A stretch of DNA of 64,000 bases from Deinococcus sp. YIM 134068. Its GTDB lineage: Bacteria > Deinococcota > Deinococci > Deinococcales > Deinococcaceae. Position 1 is the first letter of the stretch; every line of letters starts with the position of its first letter. Below the pieces are notes generated by a model. It was not told where the DNA came from. It saw only the letters and a program-made list of their open reading frames with translations, and did no database searches. The stretch spans positions 1-64,000 of the forward strand of contig NZ_JAZHPF010000002.1 of assembly GCF_036543075.1 (NCBI RefSeq), written 5' to 3'. Shown here piece by piece: positions 27,590-37,342 of this stretch. The position numbers and the translations under genes were made by a program.

Positions 27590-28954
27590 TCAACTCCCCC
27601 GCTTCCCGCCCCCCGTCCGCCGCAGGAACCGCGCCAGGAGCAGCGCCGCCGCCGTCGTCAGGCCCGCCGTCAGCCCGAACCACAGGCCGCGCGGCCCCAG
27701 CCCCATCCCAAAGGCGAGGAGCGATCCCACTCCCAGCCCGACGACCCAATACGAGGTCAGCGAGATCAGCAGCGGCCAGCGCGTGTCCTGCAACCCCCGC
27801 AGGGCCGCGTTTGCTGTGACCTGCACCCCGTCCACGAGCTGAAACAGGGCGGCGATGGTGAGGAGCAGGGTCGCGGTGCCCAGCAGGGCGGCGTTGCCCG
27901 GCTCGCCCACGTTTACGAAGATGCCCAGCACCGGACGGGGCGCGAGCAGGTTGAGGAGGGCGAACAGGACCATGACCGCCGCCGTCAGGCCGAGGCCGAG
28001 CAGCCCCACGCGGCGCGTTCCGGCCCGGTCGCCCGCGCCCGCCGCGTGAGCGACCCGGATGCCCGTCGCCGTGGCAAGGCCAAGCGGCACCATGAACAGT
28101 GCCGTGATGACCTGAAGGGCGAGATTGTGCGCCGCGAGCGCCTCCGCGCCGAAGCGGGCCATCAGGAGCGCCGTCACGGTGAACATGCCGCCCTCGGCCC
28201 CCAGCGTCAGGCCGATGGGCCAGCCCAGCCGCAGCAGGGCCTTGACCTCCTCCCGCACGGACCCCGAGAAGCGGGCCACCCTCCGCAGCGCGACGGGCAG
28301 CAGCGTCAGCGCCATGCCCCACGCCGCCACCGCGCTCGCCGTCGCCGCACCCGCCAGCCCCAGCGCGGGCAGCGGCCCCCACCCGAAGGCCAGCGCCGGG
28401 CTGAGGAGTCCCACGAGCGTCACCCCGGCCAGCGCCACCCCTGTCACCACGCGGGGCCGCCCGGTCCCCTCCAGCGTGCCGCGCAGCGCCGTGAAGACGA
28501 GCATGGGCAGCATTCCCAGCGCGTAAATCCGCAGGTACGTCGCGGCGAGGTCGGCGCGGATGTCCCCCGGTGCCCGCCCCGGCAGCAGCGCCGCCACCCC
28601 CCACATCAGCGGCAGGGCCAGCGCCGCCAGCCCCAGCGCCAGCCACAGCCCGCCCCGCAGCGCCCGCCCCACGCCCGCCGCGTCCCCCGCCCCGTGGGCC
28701 TGCGCCGCCCGTGGCCCCACCGACAGCATCACCCCGACGAGGACCATGAACACGAGGTAATACGTCGCGTTCGCGTAGGCCGCCGCCGCGAGTTCCGCCG
28801 CCCCCAGCCGCCCGATGACCGCCGTACTCACCAGCGCCAGCGCGTTGGACGCGAACTGCGACACGACCACCGGCCCGGCCAGCCGCGTCAGCGCCGTCAA
28901 TTCCCCACGCAGGGGAGAGGAGGCAACGGAGAGGGGTCGGGGGGTGAGGGTCAC
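27590..28954 (-). CDS. MATE family efflux transporter
   Basis: Multidrug and toxin extrusion type exporter of up to 454 residues with about twelve membrane helices in two similar halves. The first half begins LTRLAGPVVVSQFASNALAL, typical of MATE helix 1; the second begins LLRLGWPIGLTLGAEGGMF. Substrates are probably cationic drugs or metabolites exchanged for Na+ or H+. The start is uncertain: GTG at 28954 lacks a ribosome-binding site and its first codons resemble the C-rich hairpin repeats; a TTG near 28894 is an alternative. Confidence 0.9.
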   Translation of the reverse strand: MTLTPRPLSVASSPLRGELTALTRLAGPVVVSQFASNALALVSTAVIGRLGAAELAAAAYANATYYLVFMVLVGVMLSVGPRAAQAHGAGDAAGVGRALRGGLWLALGLAALALPLMWGVAALLPGRAPGDIRADLAATYLRIYALGMLPMLVFTALRGTLEGTGRPRVVTGVALAGVTLVGLLSPALAFGWGPLPALGLAGAATASAVAAWGMALTLLPVALRRVARFSGSVREEVKALLRLGWPIGLTLGAEGGMFTVTALLMARFGAEALAAHNLALQVITALFMVPLGLATATGIRVAHAAGAGDRAGTRRVGLLGLGLTAAVMVLFALLNLLAPRPVLGIFVNVGEPGNAALLGTATLLLTIAALFQLVDGVQVTANAALRGLQDTRWPLLISLTSYWVVGLGVGSLLAFGMGLGPRGLWFGLTAGLTTAAALLLARFLRRTGGGKRGS

Positions 28955-29107
28955 GGGGGGACAGTGTACGCGCCGTCCCCACGTCAGACGGAACGGGAGG
29001 CGCTTACTGCCCCTGATACGTCGCCAGGACAGTGGGCGCGGGCGGGTCGAACGATGTGGTACTCGCGCACATCCCTTCTACGTCTAGGAGTGTTGGTCGT
29101 TAGCTGC

Positions 29108-29452
29108 TCAAGGGGCCGACGTGCCCTGCCGCCGCAGCCTCACCACGTAGTCGGCCAGCGCGTCCAAGTCGGCGTCGCTGATCTCGCTTTTATCGAAGGC
29201 GGGCATGGCTCCCAGTCCGGCCCGAGTCTGCGCGCGGATGGCGAGGTGGGGCAGGGGCTTGTCGTTCAGGGAGGGACCGACGCCGGCGGCCCCGCCGGGG
29301 TGACACTGCTGGCAGTTCGCCATGTACACGAGCTGCCCGCGCTCCTCCGAGGCGGTGAGGTTGGTCAACTCCCCGACGAGGGGCGCGTCACGCCGCAGGG
29401 GGAGGCAGGCGGTCAGCCCGAGGGCGAGCGCCACGAACAGAAGCCTTTTCAT
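29108..29452 (-). CDS. Lipoprotein c-type cytochrome
   Basis: Small cytochrome c of 114 residues. The N-terminal KRLLFVALALGLTAC gives a lipoprotein signal with Cys at the lipobox. The haem site is MANCQQCHPGG (CxxCH), and Met in GLGAMPAFDKSEIS is the likely sixth ligand. The start at 29452 overlaps the stop of the PQQ-type dehydrogenase (ATGA), so it is co-translated with it and probably takes electrons from it at the cell envelope. Confidence 0.92.
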   Translation of the reverse strand: MKRLLFVALALGLTACLPLRRDAPLVGELTNLTASEERGQLVYMANCQQCHPGGAAGVGPSLNDKPLPHLAIRAQTRAGLGAMPAFDKSEISDADLDALADYVVRLRRQGTSAP

Positions 29453-30927
29453 CGCGTTCCCTCCCGCGTGATGCGCCACAACACGCCCGTGTTCTGCTGC
29501 GGAATCTGGCCCTTCTCGGTCGTCGTCATCACGCCGAAATCCACCACGTACAGGGCGTCGCCCGAGGGGGTGAAGCGCACGTCGGTCGGGCGCTCGAAGC
29601 CGCCGCCCCCGAGCTTGGAGGCCGGGCCGTTCTCGCGGCCCCGGTTCACGGCGAAGTCGGTGATGACCCCGGTGGCGACGTTCACGCGCACGACGCGGTA
29701 GCCCACCGGCCCCAGCGCCTTGCCCACGCCGGGCGCGAGGTCCCCGAACTGCGAGATGAACGCCTCGCCCGCATACCCGAACGCCTCCCGCCCGAAGTCC
29801 ATCCCGTTCGAGGACGAATGCACGCCGAGCAGCGCGGTGGGCTTCGGCGGCGTGCCCGGCTGCCGCGCGAGGACCTGACCGGGAGGCGGTTTGCCCTGCG
29901 GGGTGAAGTGGTCGGCGTCGCTCAGGGGTCGCCCGGCGTGGAAGTCGGGCCAGCCGTACCACGTGCCCGGCGTGACGCGCCACAGGGTGTCCCCGGTCCC
30001 GTACACCGGGCGGCTGCCGCGCTCGTCGTAGCTGTTGTCGGTGACGTACAGCGTGCCCTGGGGCGAGAAGGCGAGGCCGAAGGGGTTGCGGAAGCCCCAC
30101 GCGACGAGTTCCAGCGGCCCGCCGTTCACGGGCACCCGCATCACCGCGCCCGCGCACGGCAGCGCCCCGCGCACGACCTGTCCGGCCTGCGACGGCGTGC
30201 CGAAGGGCAGGAATGCGCCCGTCGTCACCCGGTCGCCCTCACCGGGCGTGAGGGGATTGTCCGACTCGAAGTTGCGCCCGGCGAGCGTCACGTCCGCGCA
30301 GGGCGTGTCGTGGAACTCCGGGTGACGCTTCAGCCAGCCGTAGTCCGCGTTGTCCGGCCCGACGACCGCGCTGTTGGTGGCGGTCCCCTGCCCGAAGTAG
30401 ACGTACCCGTCGCGTCCCACGACCGGGCGGTTGGTGTGGTGGTCGCCGAGGCTGGGCAGGTTCTCCACGAGGGGCGTGACCGCGCCCTCCCGCGTGATCT
30501 TCACGATGCGCCCGCCGCCGACCTCGCCCCCCTCGCCGACGAAGAAGGTGCCGTTCGCGTAGTCCAGCCCATTCCACGGGGGCCGCTGCCCGCGAGCGAT
30601 TTCGGTGCGGCTGCCGTTCGCCTCCACGCGCAGGAGCTTGGGCACGCCGAAGACCTCGCCGTAGGAGTAGCCCGCCTCCAGCACATAGGGCCGCCCCGAC
30701 TCGTCGAAGGCGACGGCGGTGGGGAAGTTGAGGCCCGTGGCGACCGCCTCCACCCGGTAGCCGGCGGGCACGGCGATGTCGGCGGCGCGGACGGCGCGGG
30801 TGGTCGGGGGCGAAATCTGACCCCCACCCTTGGAGGGCAGCAGGTTGTAGCACGAGGTCAGCCCGAGGCTGAGCAGGAACGCGGCGGCGAGGGCGGGTCG
30901 GCGGGGGGAGCGGCGCGCGGGGTTCAT
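29449..30927 (-). CDS. PQQ-dependent sugar/sorbosone-type dehydrogenase lipoprotein
   Basis: Envelope dehydrogenase of 492 residues with a six-bladed propeller fold like soluble glucose/sorbosone dehydrogenases. The signal ends in LLSLGLTSC, a lipobox, so it is lipid-anchored. Family landmarks include GLNFPTAVAFDESGRPYV, SLGDHHTNRPVVGRDGYVY, VAWGFRNPFGLAFSPQGTLY and PTDVRFTPSGDALYVVDFG. GAGGAGG precedes the ATG at 30927. The overlapping cytochrome c gene downstream suggests direct electron transfer. Substrate (an aldose or polyol) is not determinable; PQQ dependence is family inference. Confidence 0.9.
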   Translation of the reverse strand: MNPARRSPRRPALAAAFLLSLGLTSCYNLLPSKGGGQISPPTTRAVRAADIAVPAGYRVEAVATGLNFPTAVAFDESGRPYVLEAGYSYGEVFGVPKLLRVEANGSRTEIARGQRPPWNGLDYANGTFFVGEGGEVGGGRIVKITREGAVTPLVENLPSLGDHHTNRPVVGRDGYVYFGQGTATNSAVVGPDNADYGWLKRHPEFHDTPCADVTLAGRNFESDNPLTPGEGDRVTTGAFLPFGTPSQAGQVVRGALPCAGAVMRVPVNGGPLELVAWGFRNPFGLAFSPQGTLYVTDNSYDERGSRPVYGTGDTLWRVTPGTWYGWPDFHAGRPLSDADHFTPQGKPPPGQVLARQPGTPPKPTALLGVHSSSNGMDFGREAFGYAGEAFISQFGDLAPGVGKALGPVGYRVVRVNVATGVITDFAVNRGRENGPASKLGGGGFERPTDVRFTPSGDALYVVDFGVMTTTEKGQIPQQNTGVLWRITREGTR

Positions 30928-31125
30928 GGTCTCGGCCTCCTCGGGGTGGGCCTGATGGATGATTCCGGCCCACAGCGTAGGAGGAGGGGAGGGGCGGAAC
31001 CGCAGTCGCTTTGACACTTTCCCTTCGTCTCGCGTCCAGATACATCCCTCACGTTCACTCGGTATCGTCGCCGGACTGACCCTGACCCCTCCTTCAAATC
31101 ACCGAGCCGCTCCCGGAGGACCCCC

Positions 31126-32436
31126 ATGCACCCCACCCGCCCCCGCCGCCTCCCGCTCCTGTGGCTCGGTCTGCTGGGCCTGGCCTCGCCCGCAGCCGCG
31201 CAAACGGTCACCTATGCCCTGCCCGGACCGGGGACGTATACGTGCGCGGTCGTCGTGCAACTGCCCTTCATGTGGGCCAATCCCGTCACGGGGGGGATGC
31301 AGCCCGGCGTCGCGCCGAGGGCCGTCCAGAGTCCGCTGGGCAGCCTCGTGCTGGAGCCGGGGGGCAGATACCTCATCACGTCCACGAAGGATCGCGGCAC
31401 CTACCGCGCCTCCCCGGACGGAACGCTCCGCTTCGGCGGCGTGCTGGGCGCGAAGGAGTACACCTCGCGCTTCACGGCCAAAGACGGCGCGTGGGTCGTC
31501 TCCGTCAGCTACCGCGAGAAGCCGAACAGCACGGACATGACGAGCTACTGCGAGCTGAAGTCGGCGAGGGCGCAGATGACCGTGAAAGGCAGCGTGAACC
31601 CCGGCATCGCGGGTCGGCTCGTCTACACCCACGGGGGCCACGTCCACGCCCTCGACGTGGCGAGCGGGCGGACGACCCCGCTGGCGGAGGGCACGCTGGG
31701 CCATACCGCCAGGAACGGCGAGCTGATCTACCAGAACGCGGCGGGGCAGCTCATCGTGACGACCCGGCAGGGGCAGGTCGCCCTCAAGCTCGAACCCGAC
31801 GCGAGCGGTCGCAAGCTGGCGTACGGGCTGGACTCCTTCATCAAGGTGCGGCGGGAAGACCTCGCCCTCTCGCCCGACGGGAAGTTCCTCGTCTACTCCG
31901 TCAGCGACACCGACAACGGCTACCGCGTCCTCCTCCGCACCCGCGCGGGAAAAGAGGTAAGGAGCTTCAAGGGCTACACCTCGGCCAACTTCACGCCGGA
32001 CGGACGGCTGCTGCTGGTCGGCTACCCGAAGGAGGGCGGGCCGTCGGGCATCTACGGGACGGACAAAAGTTTCGGCAACCTGCGGCGGCTCGACCCCAAC
32101 CTCGACTTCCCGAATACGCCCGGCGTCAGCCCGGACGGGAGGCGGCTCGCCTTCACGCAGGGCGGCAAGCTGTGGGTGATGAACATGGACGGCACGGGCG
32201 CGAAGGTGCTGCCCACGAGCAACGCCAAAATCCCCAACGCGGTCATTCTGGGCTGGCCCACCTGGTCCCCCGACGGGCGGTGGATCGCCGTGACGGCGAA
32301 CATCGACGGCCTCTCCACGAACGGCACCGAGATTCTGGCCGTGCCCGCCAGCGGCGACGCGAGCGGGTTGCAATTCCTCGCCAACTCGAAAGTCGAGTTC
32401 GTCCATACCTCGGGGGACCGCCTGAGCTGGCGCTAG
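31126..32436 (+). CDS. Secreted TolB-like PD40 propeller protein
   Basis: Exported protein of 436 residues. The signal peptide (residues 1-25) ends in Ala-Gln. A first domain (about 26-155) has unclear fold with two Cys. The second half is a beta-propeller of PD40/TolB-type repeats, each containing SPDG-like turns: LALSPDGKFLVYSV, NFTPDGRLLLVGYP, GVSPDGRRLAFTQGG and WSPDGRWIAVTAN. GGAGG precedes the ATG. It is divergent from the PQQ dehydrogenase. Probably an envelope interaction protein; no tol/pal genes are adjacent. Confidence 0.85.
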   Translation: MHPTRPRRLPLLWLGLLGLASPAAAQTVTYALPGPGTYTCAVVVQLPFMWANPVTGGMQPGVAPRAVQSPLGSLVLEPGGRYLITSTKDRGTYRASPDGTLRFGGVLGAKEYTSRFTAKDGAWVVSVSYREKPNSTDMTSYCELKSARAQMTVKGSVNPGIAGRLVYTHGGHVHALDVASGRTTPLAEGTLGHTARNGELIYQNAAGQLIVTTRQGQVALKLEPDASGRKLAYGLDSFIKVRREDLALSPDGKFLVYSVSDTDNGYRVLLRTRAGKEVRSFKGYTSANFTPDGRLLLVGYPKEGGPSGIYGTDKSFGNLRRLDPNLDFPNTPGVSPDGRRLAFTQGGKLWVMNMDGTGAKVLPTSNAKIPNAVILGWPTWSPDGRWIAVTANIDGLSTNGTEILAVPASGDASGLQFLANSKVEFVHTSGDRLSWR

Positions 32437-32443
32437 ACCAGTC

Positions 32444-32550
32444 GACAGAAGAATCGTCATGCTGAGCGTCAGCGGAGCCTCTCGAAACGAGAGAAATAAG
32501 ACCCTTCGCTTTGCTCAGGGCGACAACCGTTCTTCCGTCAACTGCTTGAG
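32444..32550. repeat. Dispersed palindromic repeat, copy 2
   Basis: GACAGAAGAATCGTCATGCT, then GAGCGTCAGCGGAGCC, an inner CTCTCGAAACGAGAG hairpin, ACCCTTCGCTTTGCTCAGGG, CGAC and TTCCGTCAACTGCTT. The outer GTCATGCTGAGC and GCTCAGGGCGAC parts are inverted. It shares its block order with 18774-18875. Confidence 0.8.
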
Positions 32551-32735
32551 CGAGTGGAGAAGGGCGCTCAGGTATCTCCGGTCGTCCCCCTCCCGGCCCG
32601 CTGCCTTGCGTCTCTCCGGGTCATCCAAGAGGGGAGAGAACGCCGCTCCCAACCTGGAAAACTGACCGAAACAGAGAAAGAGGGGGAGCCTTCACCCCCA
32701 CCGCAGATTCGCCCCGCGCCCACACCGCCGACGCC

Positions 32736-32741
32736 TATTCT
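32736..32741 (+). promoter_or_regulatory. -10 box of a leaderless transcript
   Basis: TATTCT ends six bases before the ATG at 32748, and no ribosome-binding sequence is present. This spacing places the transcription start at or next to the ATG, as in the leaderless mRNAs common in Deinococcus. Confidence 0.6.
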
Positions 32742-32747
32742 GACCCC

Positions 32748-35700
32748 ATGCCGCGCTTCCCCCTCCGCGCCCTCCTGCTCGTCACGGCCTGCCTGGGCAC
32801 CCGCGCCGGGGCGGATACCACCGTCGCGCCGACGCCGCTCTATGCCTCACCGACATTGAGCGGTTCACCCGTGGTCACGCTGCCCTCGGGGAAGCCCGTG
32901 AGCGTGCTTCGGACGGAGGGCGACCTCCCCAAAGTCGTAACCATCCCCTACGGTGAGCGGCTGCTCTACGCCCGCGCGGGGAACGTCAAGTCCACCTCCC
33001 AGCCCGTGCGCCTCAGCGGTTCGCAATACTGGTTGCCACCCCAGCCCAGCGGCGAGCCGGTGTCGGTCTTCCTCAACCGGGAGACGAACGCGGCCAAAGA
33101 GATCAGGGATTGGGAGGTCCGCGTCCTGCCCCTCGCGCCCGCCGTGCCCGGAGAGCGGGGGCTGCGGGTCACGGGCCGCGCCGTCCGCACGCTGCGGGTG
33201 AGCGCGACGGGGGAGCGGGCGGCGGTTCCGGTCGGACAGTTGGCCCCCGGCGCGTACCTCGTCACCGCCTCGCGCGCCGACGCCCCGGCCTCCGTGCTGG
33301 CGGCGGAGGTCCTGCAAGTGACCGACCTCGCCCTCACCGCTCTGACCACCCCGACGGGCGTGTGGGTGTGGGCGACCCAGCTGGACGACGGGTCCACACT
33401 GCCCGGCGTGCGGCTGCGGGCGGAGGCGACCTTCTACACCGACGAGGGGGAGCCTGGCCCGCCCCGCCTCCTCCCCGCCGTGACGACCGATACGCGCGGC
33501 CTCGCCTTCATCCCCCACCGCGACGGGGAGCGGGTGGCCGTGTACGGGGACGTGTTTCTGACGGGGGCGACTCAGCGTGCCGTCCTCGGGCAGAATTACG
33601 GCGGCCTGTGGTCGGGCGACGAGGACCGGGCGCGGGCCTTCCTCCAGACCGACAAGCCCGTGTACCGCCCCGGCGAGACGCTGCGCGGGCTGGCGGTGGT
33701 GCGGCGGCTGACGCCCGGCGCGCGGGGACCGTACCGTGGGACGCTGACCGTGCGGCTGGTGGACGACGGCTACCCGGCGGTGACGCTCGCGCGCCGCGTG
33801 GTGACTGCCGACGCGGACGGGCTGGTGCGCTTCGAGTTTCCCCTCCCCGACGACGTGCGGGTGGGCGAGTACCGGGTGGAAGCCGAGGTGCCCGGCACGC
33901 CCACCGCCGCCAACCCGAAGCCGGAGGCGGACGTGTCCAGCCTGCCCGTGCGGGTGCAGGCGTTCGTCAAACCACAGTTCACGCTGGACTTCACCACGCC
34001 GGGGGAGATCGTGACGGGCGCTCCCCTCCCCGTGAGCGCGCGGGCCGAGCTGTACGCGGGCGGCGGGGCAACCGTGGAGGCGGACGCCTTCCTGACGGGC
34101 GGTTACGTGAGTGGTGCCCTCTGGCCTGAAGGGGTGGACCCCGGCGCGCAGAACTGGCGGTACGCGCTGGAAACGGAGTCGTCGGACTACTGGCCGTCCG
34201 GTCCATACCTCAACCCGGAGCAGAAGCCCACCGCGCGCCTCACCGTCACGTCGGGGAAGGGGACGGCGACCCTGCGCCCCACGGCCCCGAACGGTGCCCC
34301 CCGCTTCTTCACCGTCGTCGTGCGCGCCCGCGACGAGTACGGGCGGGACGTGCTGGCCTCGCGGGCGGTCGTCGTCCACCCCGCCGGGCTGAAGTTCGAG
34401 CTTCCGGCCTATCCCGAGCAGAAGGGCGAGGAGGTCCGGGCGCGCGTCCTCATGCGGCAGGTCGGGAAGAACACGCCCGCCGTGGGCCGTGCCGTCGCGG
34501 CAACCGTGGTGCGGGCCTACACCGAGGAGGTGCAGATCGATGGGCGCACCGACCGCCGTGCGCGCGAGGAGGGCATCGTCCGCCGGGAGCTTCGCAGCGG
34601 GCCGGGGGGAGCGGTGGACCTCACCTTCCGCGCGAGCAAACCCGGCATCTACCTCGTCCGCCTCTCCTCGAAGGACGCGGCGGGCCGGACCGTGCGGGGG
34701 AACTTCCAGGCCGCCGTCGTGTCCGAGCCAACTGTGGTGGAGCAGACGCGCACCCTGACCCTCACCCCCGACCGCACGCGCTACGCGGTGGGCGACACCG
34801 CCCGCCTCACCCTGCGGACCGACCTGCCGCGCGGCACGCCCGTCCTCCTCGGCGCGGGGGTGGAGGGCCGCGTCACGCCCCGCCTCGTCCGGGTCACGGG
34901 TCCAGAGATGACGGTGGATTGGAAGGTCACGCCCGACCTCGCGCCCGGCTTCACTGTCTCGGGGGTGGCGGTCTCCGGGGCCGCGTCCGTCCAGGCGGCG
35001 ACCGAACTCCTCTACGTCCCGCGCACCGATCGGCGGCTGGAGGTGACGGTGACGCCGGGCCGCTCCCTCCTCAACCCCGGCGAGGAGACGACGCTGACGG
35101 TGCGGACACGGCAGGGAGGCCGTCCGGTCTCCGCCCTCGTCACGCTCTCCGCCGTCCACGAGGCCGTGTACGCGCTCGCGGGCGACCCCAGCCCCGACCC
35201 GTGGCGGTTGCTGTGGGGGGCGAGCTACCCGGCGGTGCAGACGTACTCCACCGCCGGGGCACCCGCCGACGGGGTGGGGGGCGGAGGTGGTCAGGGTGAG
35301 GGCGGCGTTCCCCGCCAGGATTTGCGTGAGGTGGCCCTCTTCCGCACGGTCACGACCGGGCCGGACGGCACTGCCGAGGTCCGGCTGCCGCTGCCGGAGG
35401 CGCTGGGGCCATACCGCCTGAGTGCGCGTGCCCTTACCCGTGACGGCGGGGCGGGCGTGGGCCTGGGCGAGGTCCGCGCGGAGCTGCCCTTCGCCCTGCG
35501 CCTCGCCAGGCCGCGCGTGCTGACGCGGGGGGACGTGGGCCGCGCCGTCCTGAGCGTGCTGGACCGCACCGGGGCGGAGGGCAGCGCCGGGCAGGGAACG
35601 GTGACGCTCGGCCTCACGGCGGGCGGGCCAGAGATCAGCCGTAATCTGCCCCTGAGCGCGGGCGCGGCGACCGCAAGTTTCCCGCTGGCCGCGCCGGGAA

Positions 35701-37271
35701 CGGGTTGGCGCGTCGTGCTGGACGCCCGCGCACAACGGGGCGAGTTCCGCGACGCCCTGCGCGAGACCCTGCCGCTGCGCGAGGCCGGGCCGCGCACCCT
35801 CCTCACCCGCGACGGGGCGCAGACGGGGCCGGGCACCCTCACCGACCGCCTGACGTGGAAGGACGGCGCGGGCGTCGAGAGCCTGACCGTGGACCTCGCC
35901 GCCACGCCGCTGCAAGCCGCCCTCGCCGGACTGGACGCGCACCTCGCGGACCCGCAAGGGCGCTGGGTGACGACGGACGCGGTGGCGGCCCGCCTCTCGG
36001 CCAACCTCGACCTCGCCGGAATCGCCGCCCGGCTGGGCTGGCCGGACGTGCGGGTGCGGGCGCTGGGGCAGGCCCGCCGCGACCTCTCCAGCCTGCTCGC
36101 CCTGCGCGGCGGTGACGGCTGGGGCTGGACGGCGGAGAGCGCCCCCAATGCCGAGATGACCGCCCGTGCGCTGGCCGCCCTCGTCCCGGCGAAGGGGGCG
36201 GGCCTGACCGACGCGGCCACCCTTGCCATCGCAATTGGGCAGGCGCGGCAGTTCCTGAACCGGGCCGGGACGGACGAGACGGGCCGGACGCTCCTCGCCG
36301 TCGCCCTCGCGCGGGCCGGAGACACCTCAGCAGCCCGTCGCCTCGCACAGTCTGACGCTCCCGAGGACGCCGCCAGTCAGGCCCGCCTCGCCGCCGTCCT
36401 CGCCCCGGTCGCCCCCGACCTCGCCCGGACGCTCTACACGCGGGCACGGGGTCAGGCCGAGACGACGACCACGGGCACCCTCGTCCTCGGGGATGAGGCG
36501 CGCGGCGACACCGAACCCACCGCCCTGCTGCTGGAGGCGGCGTCGGCGCTGGGGCAGAGCGCGGACCTCCAGCCTCTGACCGGGGCCGTTCTCGCCCGCC
36601 GCACGGGGAGCGCGTGGCCCGGCCCACTCCCCACCGCCGCCGCCCTGAGTGCCCTGCGCCGCCTCGTGGAGCGGGAGACGGGGCGTCCCGGCGAGGTCAC
36701 GCTGGAGGCGGGCACCTTCCGGCGAACCGTAAAGCTGGGGCCGCCCGTGCGCGTCGTGGTGCCCCCGGAGGCCGTCACGCCGGGTACGGCGCTCACCCTG
36801 CGCGGGGACGGCCCGCTCGCCTTCCGGCGGGAACTGCGGGTCCGGGCGAAAGATGCGGTGCCCGCCCCCGTCAGCCTCGCCCGCGTGGAGCGTCGCTACA
36901 GCCGGACGACGGTGGGGCGCGATGAGGTGGTGACGGTCACGCTCACCGTGCGGGCCGACGCCGGGGCGCGGCACCTGCGCGTCACCGACCCGCTGCCGGG
37001 CGGGCTGGAGGCCGTGGACGACCGCCCCTTCGCCTTCCCCGGCTCGGTCAACCCGCCGCGCTCGAACGTCGTCACCTGGGCCGAACGCTCCATCTACGAC
37101 GACCGCGCCGTGTTCTACCTGGAACGGGTCGCGCCGGGCGTGACGACCATTCGCTACCAGCTTCGGGCGCTTGCCCCCGGTCGCTACACCGCCCCGGCCC
37201 CGCGCGTGGACTTCTCGAACGGGGGCACGCCCGCCGCCGGGGACGCTCAGGTGGTGGAGGTGACGGAGTGA
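32748..37271 (+). CDS. Alpha-2-macroglobulin family protein (YfaS-like, no thioester)
   Basis: Very large exported protein of 1507 residues. A signal peptide at residues 1-23 is followed by tandem macroglobulin beta domains. The MG segment DRARAFLQTDKPVYRPGETL (about residue 300) is the classical A2M hallmark. A Gly-rich bait-like loop (GVGGGGGQGEGGVPRQ) is near residue 845, then the A2M domain (LFRTVTTGPDGTAEVRLPLP), a helical thioester-domain region and a C-terminal receptor-like domain. The CxEQ thioester motif is absent: the only Cys is in the signal peptide. It may trap or block attacking proteases at the envelope. It is not next to a pbpC gene. Likely leaderless. Confidence 0.92.
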   Translation: MPRFPLRALLLVTACLGTRAGADTTVAPTPLYASPTLSGSPVVTLPSGKPVSVLRTEGDLPKVVTIPYGERLLYARAGNVKSTSQPVRLSGSQYWLPPQPSGEPVSVFLNRETNAAKEIRDWEVRVLPLAPAVPGERGLRVTGRAVRTLRVSATGERAAVPVGQLAPGAYLVTASRADAPASVLAAEVLQVTDLALTALTTPTGVWVWATQLDDGSTLPGVRLRAEATFYTDEGEPGPPRLLPAVTTDTRGLAFIPHRDGERVAVYGDVFLTGATQRAVLGQNYGGLWSGDEDRARAFLQTDKPVYRPGETLRGLAVVRRLTPGARGPYRGTLTVRLVDDGYPAVTLARRVVTADADGLVRFEFPLPDDVRVGEYRVEAEVPGTPTAANPKPEADVSSLPVRVQAFVKPQFTLDFTTPGEIVTGAPLPVSARAELYAGGGATVEADAFLTGGYVSGALWPEGVDPGAQNWRYALETESSDYWPSGPYLNPEQKPTARLTVTSGKGTATLRPTAPNGAPRFFTVVVRARDEYGRDVLASRAVVVHPAGLKFELPAYPEQKGEEVRARVLMRQVGKNTPAVGRAVAATVVRAYTEEVQIDGRTDRRAREEGIVRRELRSGPGGAVDLTFRASKPGIYLVRLSSKDAAGRTVRGNFQAAVVSEPTVVEQTRTLTLTPDRTRYAVGDTARLTLRTDLPRGTPVLLGAGVEGRVTPRLVRVTGPEMTVDWKVTPDLAPGFTVSGVAVSGAASVQAATELLYVPRTDRRLEVTVTPGRSLLNPGEETTLTVRTRQGGRPVSALVTLSAVHEAVYALAGDPSPDPWRLLWGASYPAVQTYSTAGAPADGVGGGGGQGEGGVPRQDLREVALFRTVTTGPDGTAEVRLPLPEALGPYRLSARALTRDGGAGVGLGEVRAELPFALRLARPRVLTRGDVGRAVLSVLDRTGAEGSAGQGTVTLGLTAGGPEISRNLPLSAGAATASFPLAAPGTGWRVVLDARAQRGEFRDALRETLPLREAGPRTLLTRDGAQTGPGTLTDRLTWKDGAGVESLTVDLAATPLQAALAGLDAHLADPQGRWVTTDAVAARLSANLDLAGIAARLGWPDVRVRALGQARRDLSSLLALRGGDGWGWTAESAPNAEMTARALAALVPAKGAGLTDAATLAIAIGQARQFLNRAGTDETGRTLLAVALARAGDTSAARRLAQSDAPEDAASQARLAAVLAPVAPDLARTLYTRARGQAETTTTGTLVLGDEARGDTEPTALLLEAASALGQSADLQPLTGAVLARRTGSAWPGPLPTAAALSALRRLVERETGRPGEVTLEAGTFRRTVKLGPPVRVVVPPEAVTPGTALTLRGDGPLAFRRELRVRAKDAVPAPVSLARVERRYSRTTVGRDEVVTVTLTVRADAGARHLRVTDPLPGGLEAVDDRPFAFPGSVNPPRSNVVTWAERSIYDDRAVFYLERVAPGVTTIRYQLRALAPGRYTAPAPRVDFSNGGTPAAGDAQVVEVTE

Positions 37272-37342
37272 GCACCGCTTGAGGGGGTGTTTCTCGGCGG
37301 CGAGATGCGCTGGGCCGCCTGTGGCGTCCACCCCCCACCCGG

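Larger units (their letters stand above)
32437..32747. other. Intergenic region with dispersed repeat and leaderless promoter
   Basis: These 311 bases hold no gene. The first third is the dispersed palindromic repeat (32444-32550). A CTCTCC/GGGGAGAG inverted pair lies near 32610-32640, and the last bases carry the TATTCT box directly in front of the alpha-2-macroglobulin start codon. Confidence 0.6.

Noticed and set aside
31011..31050. Promoter TTGACA near 31011 for the TolB-like gene
   Set aside because: No acceptable -10 box at 16-19 bp; the first TA-rich candidate is 23 bp away.
32865..35957. 1030-residue open frame on the minus strand under the alpha-2-macroglobulin gene
   Set aside because: Shadow frame from GC-rich codon bias; Arg/His/Gly-rich, no domains, no start signal, fully antisense to a clear gene.
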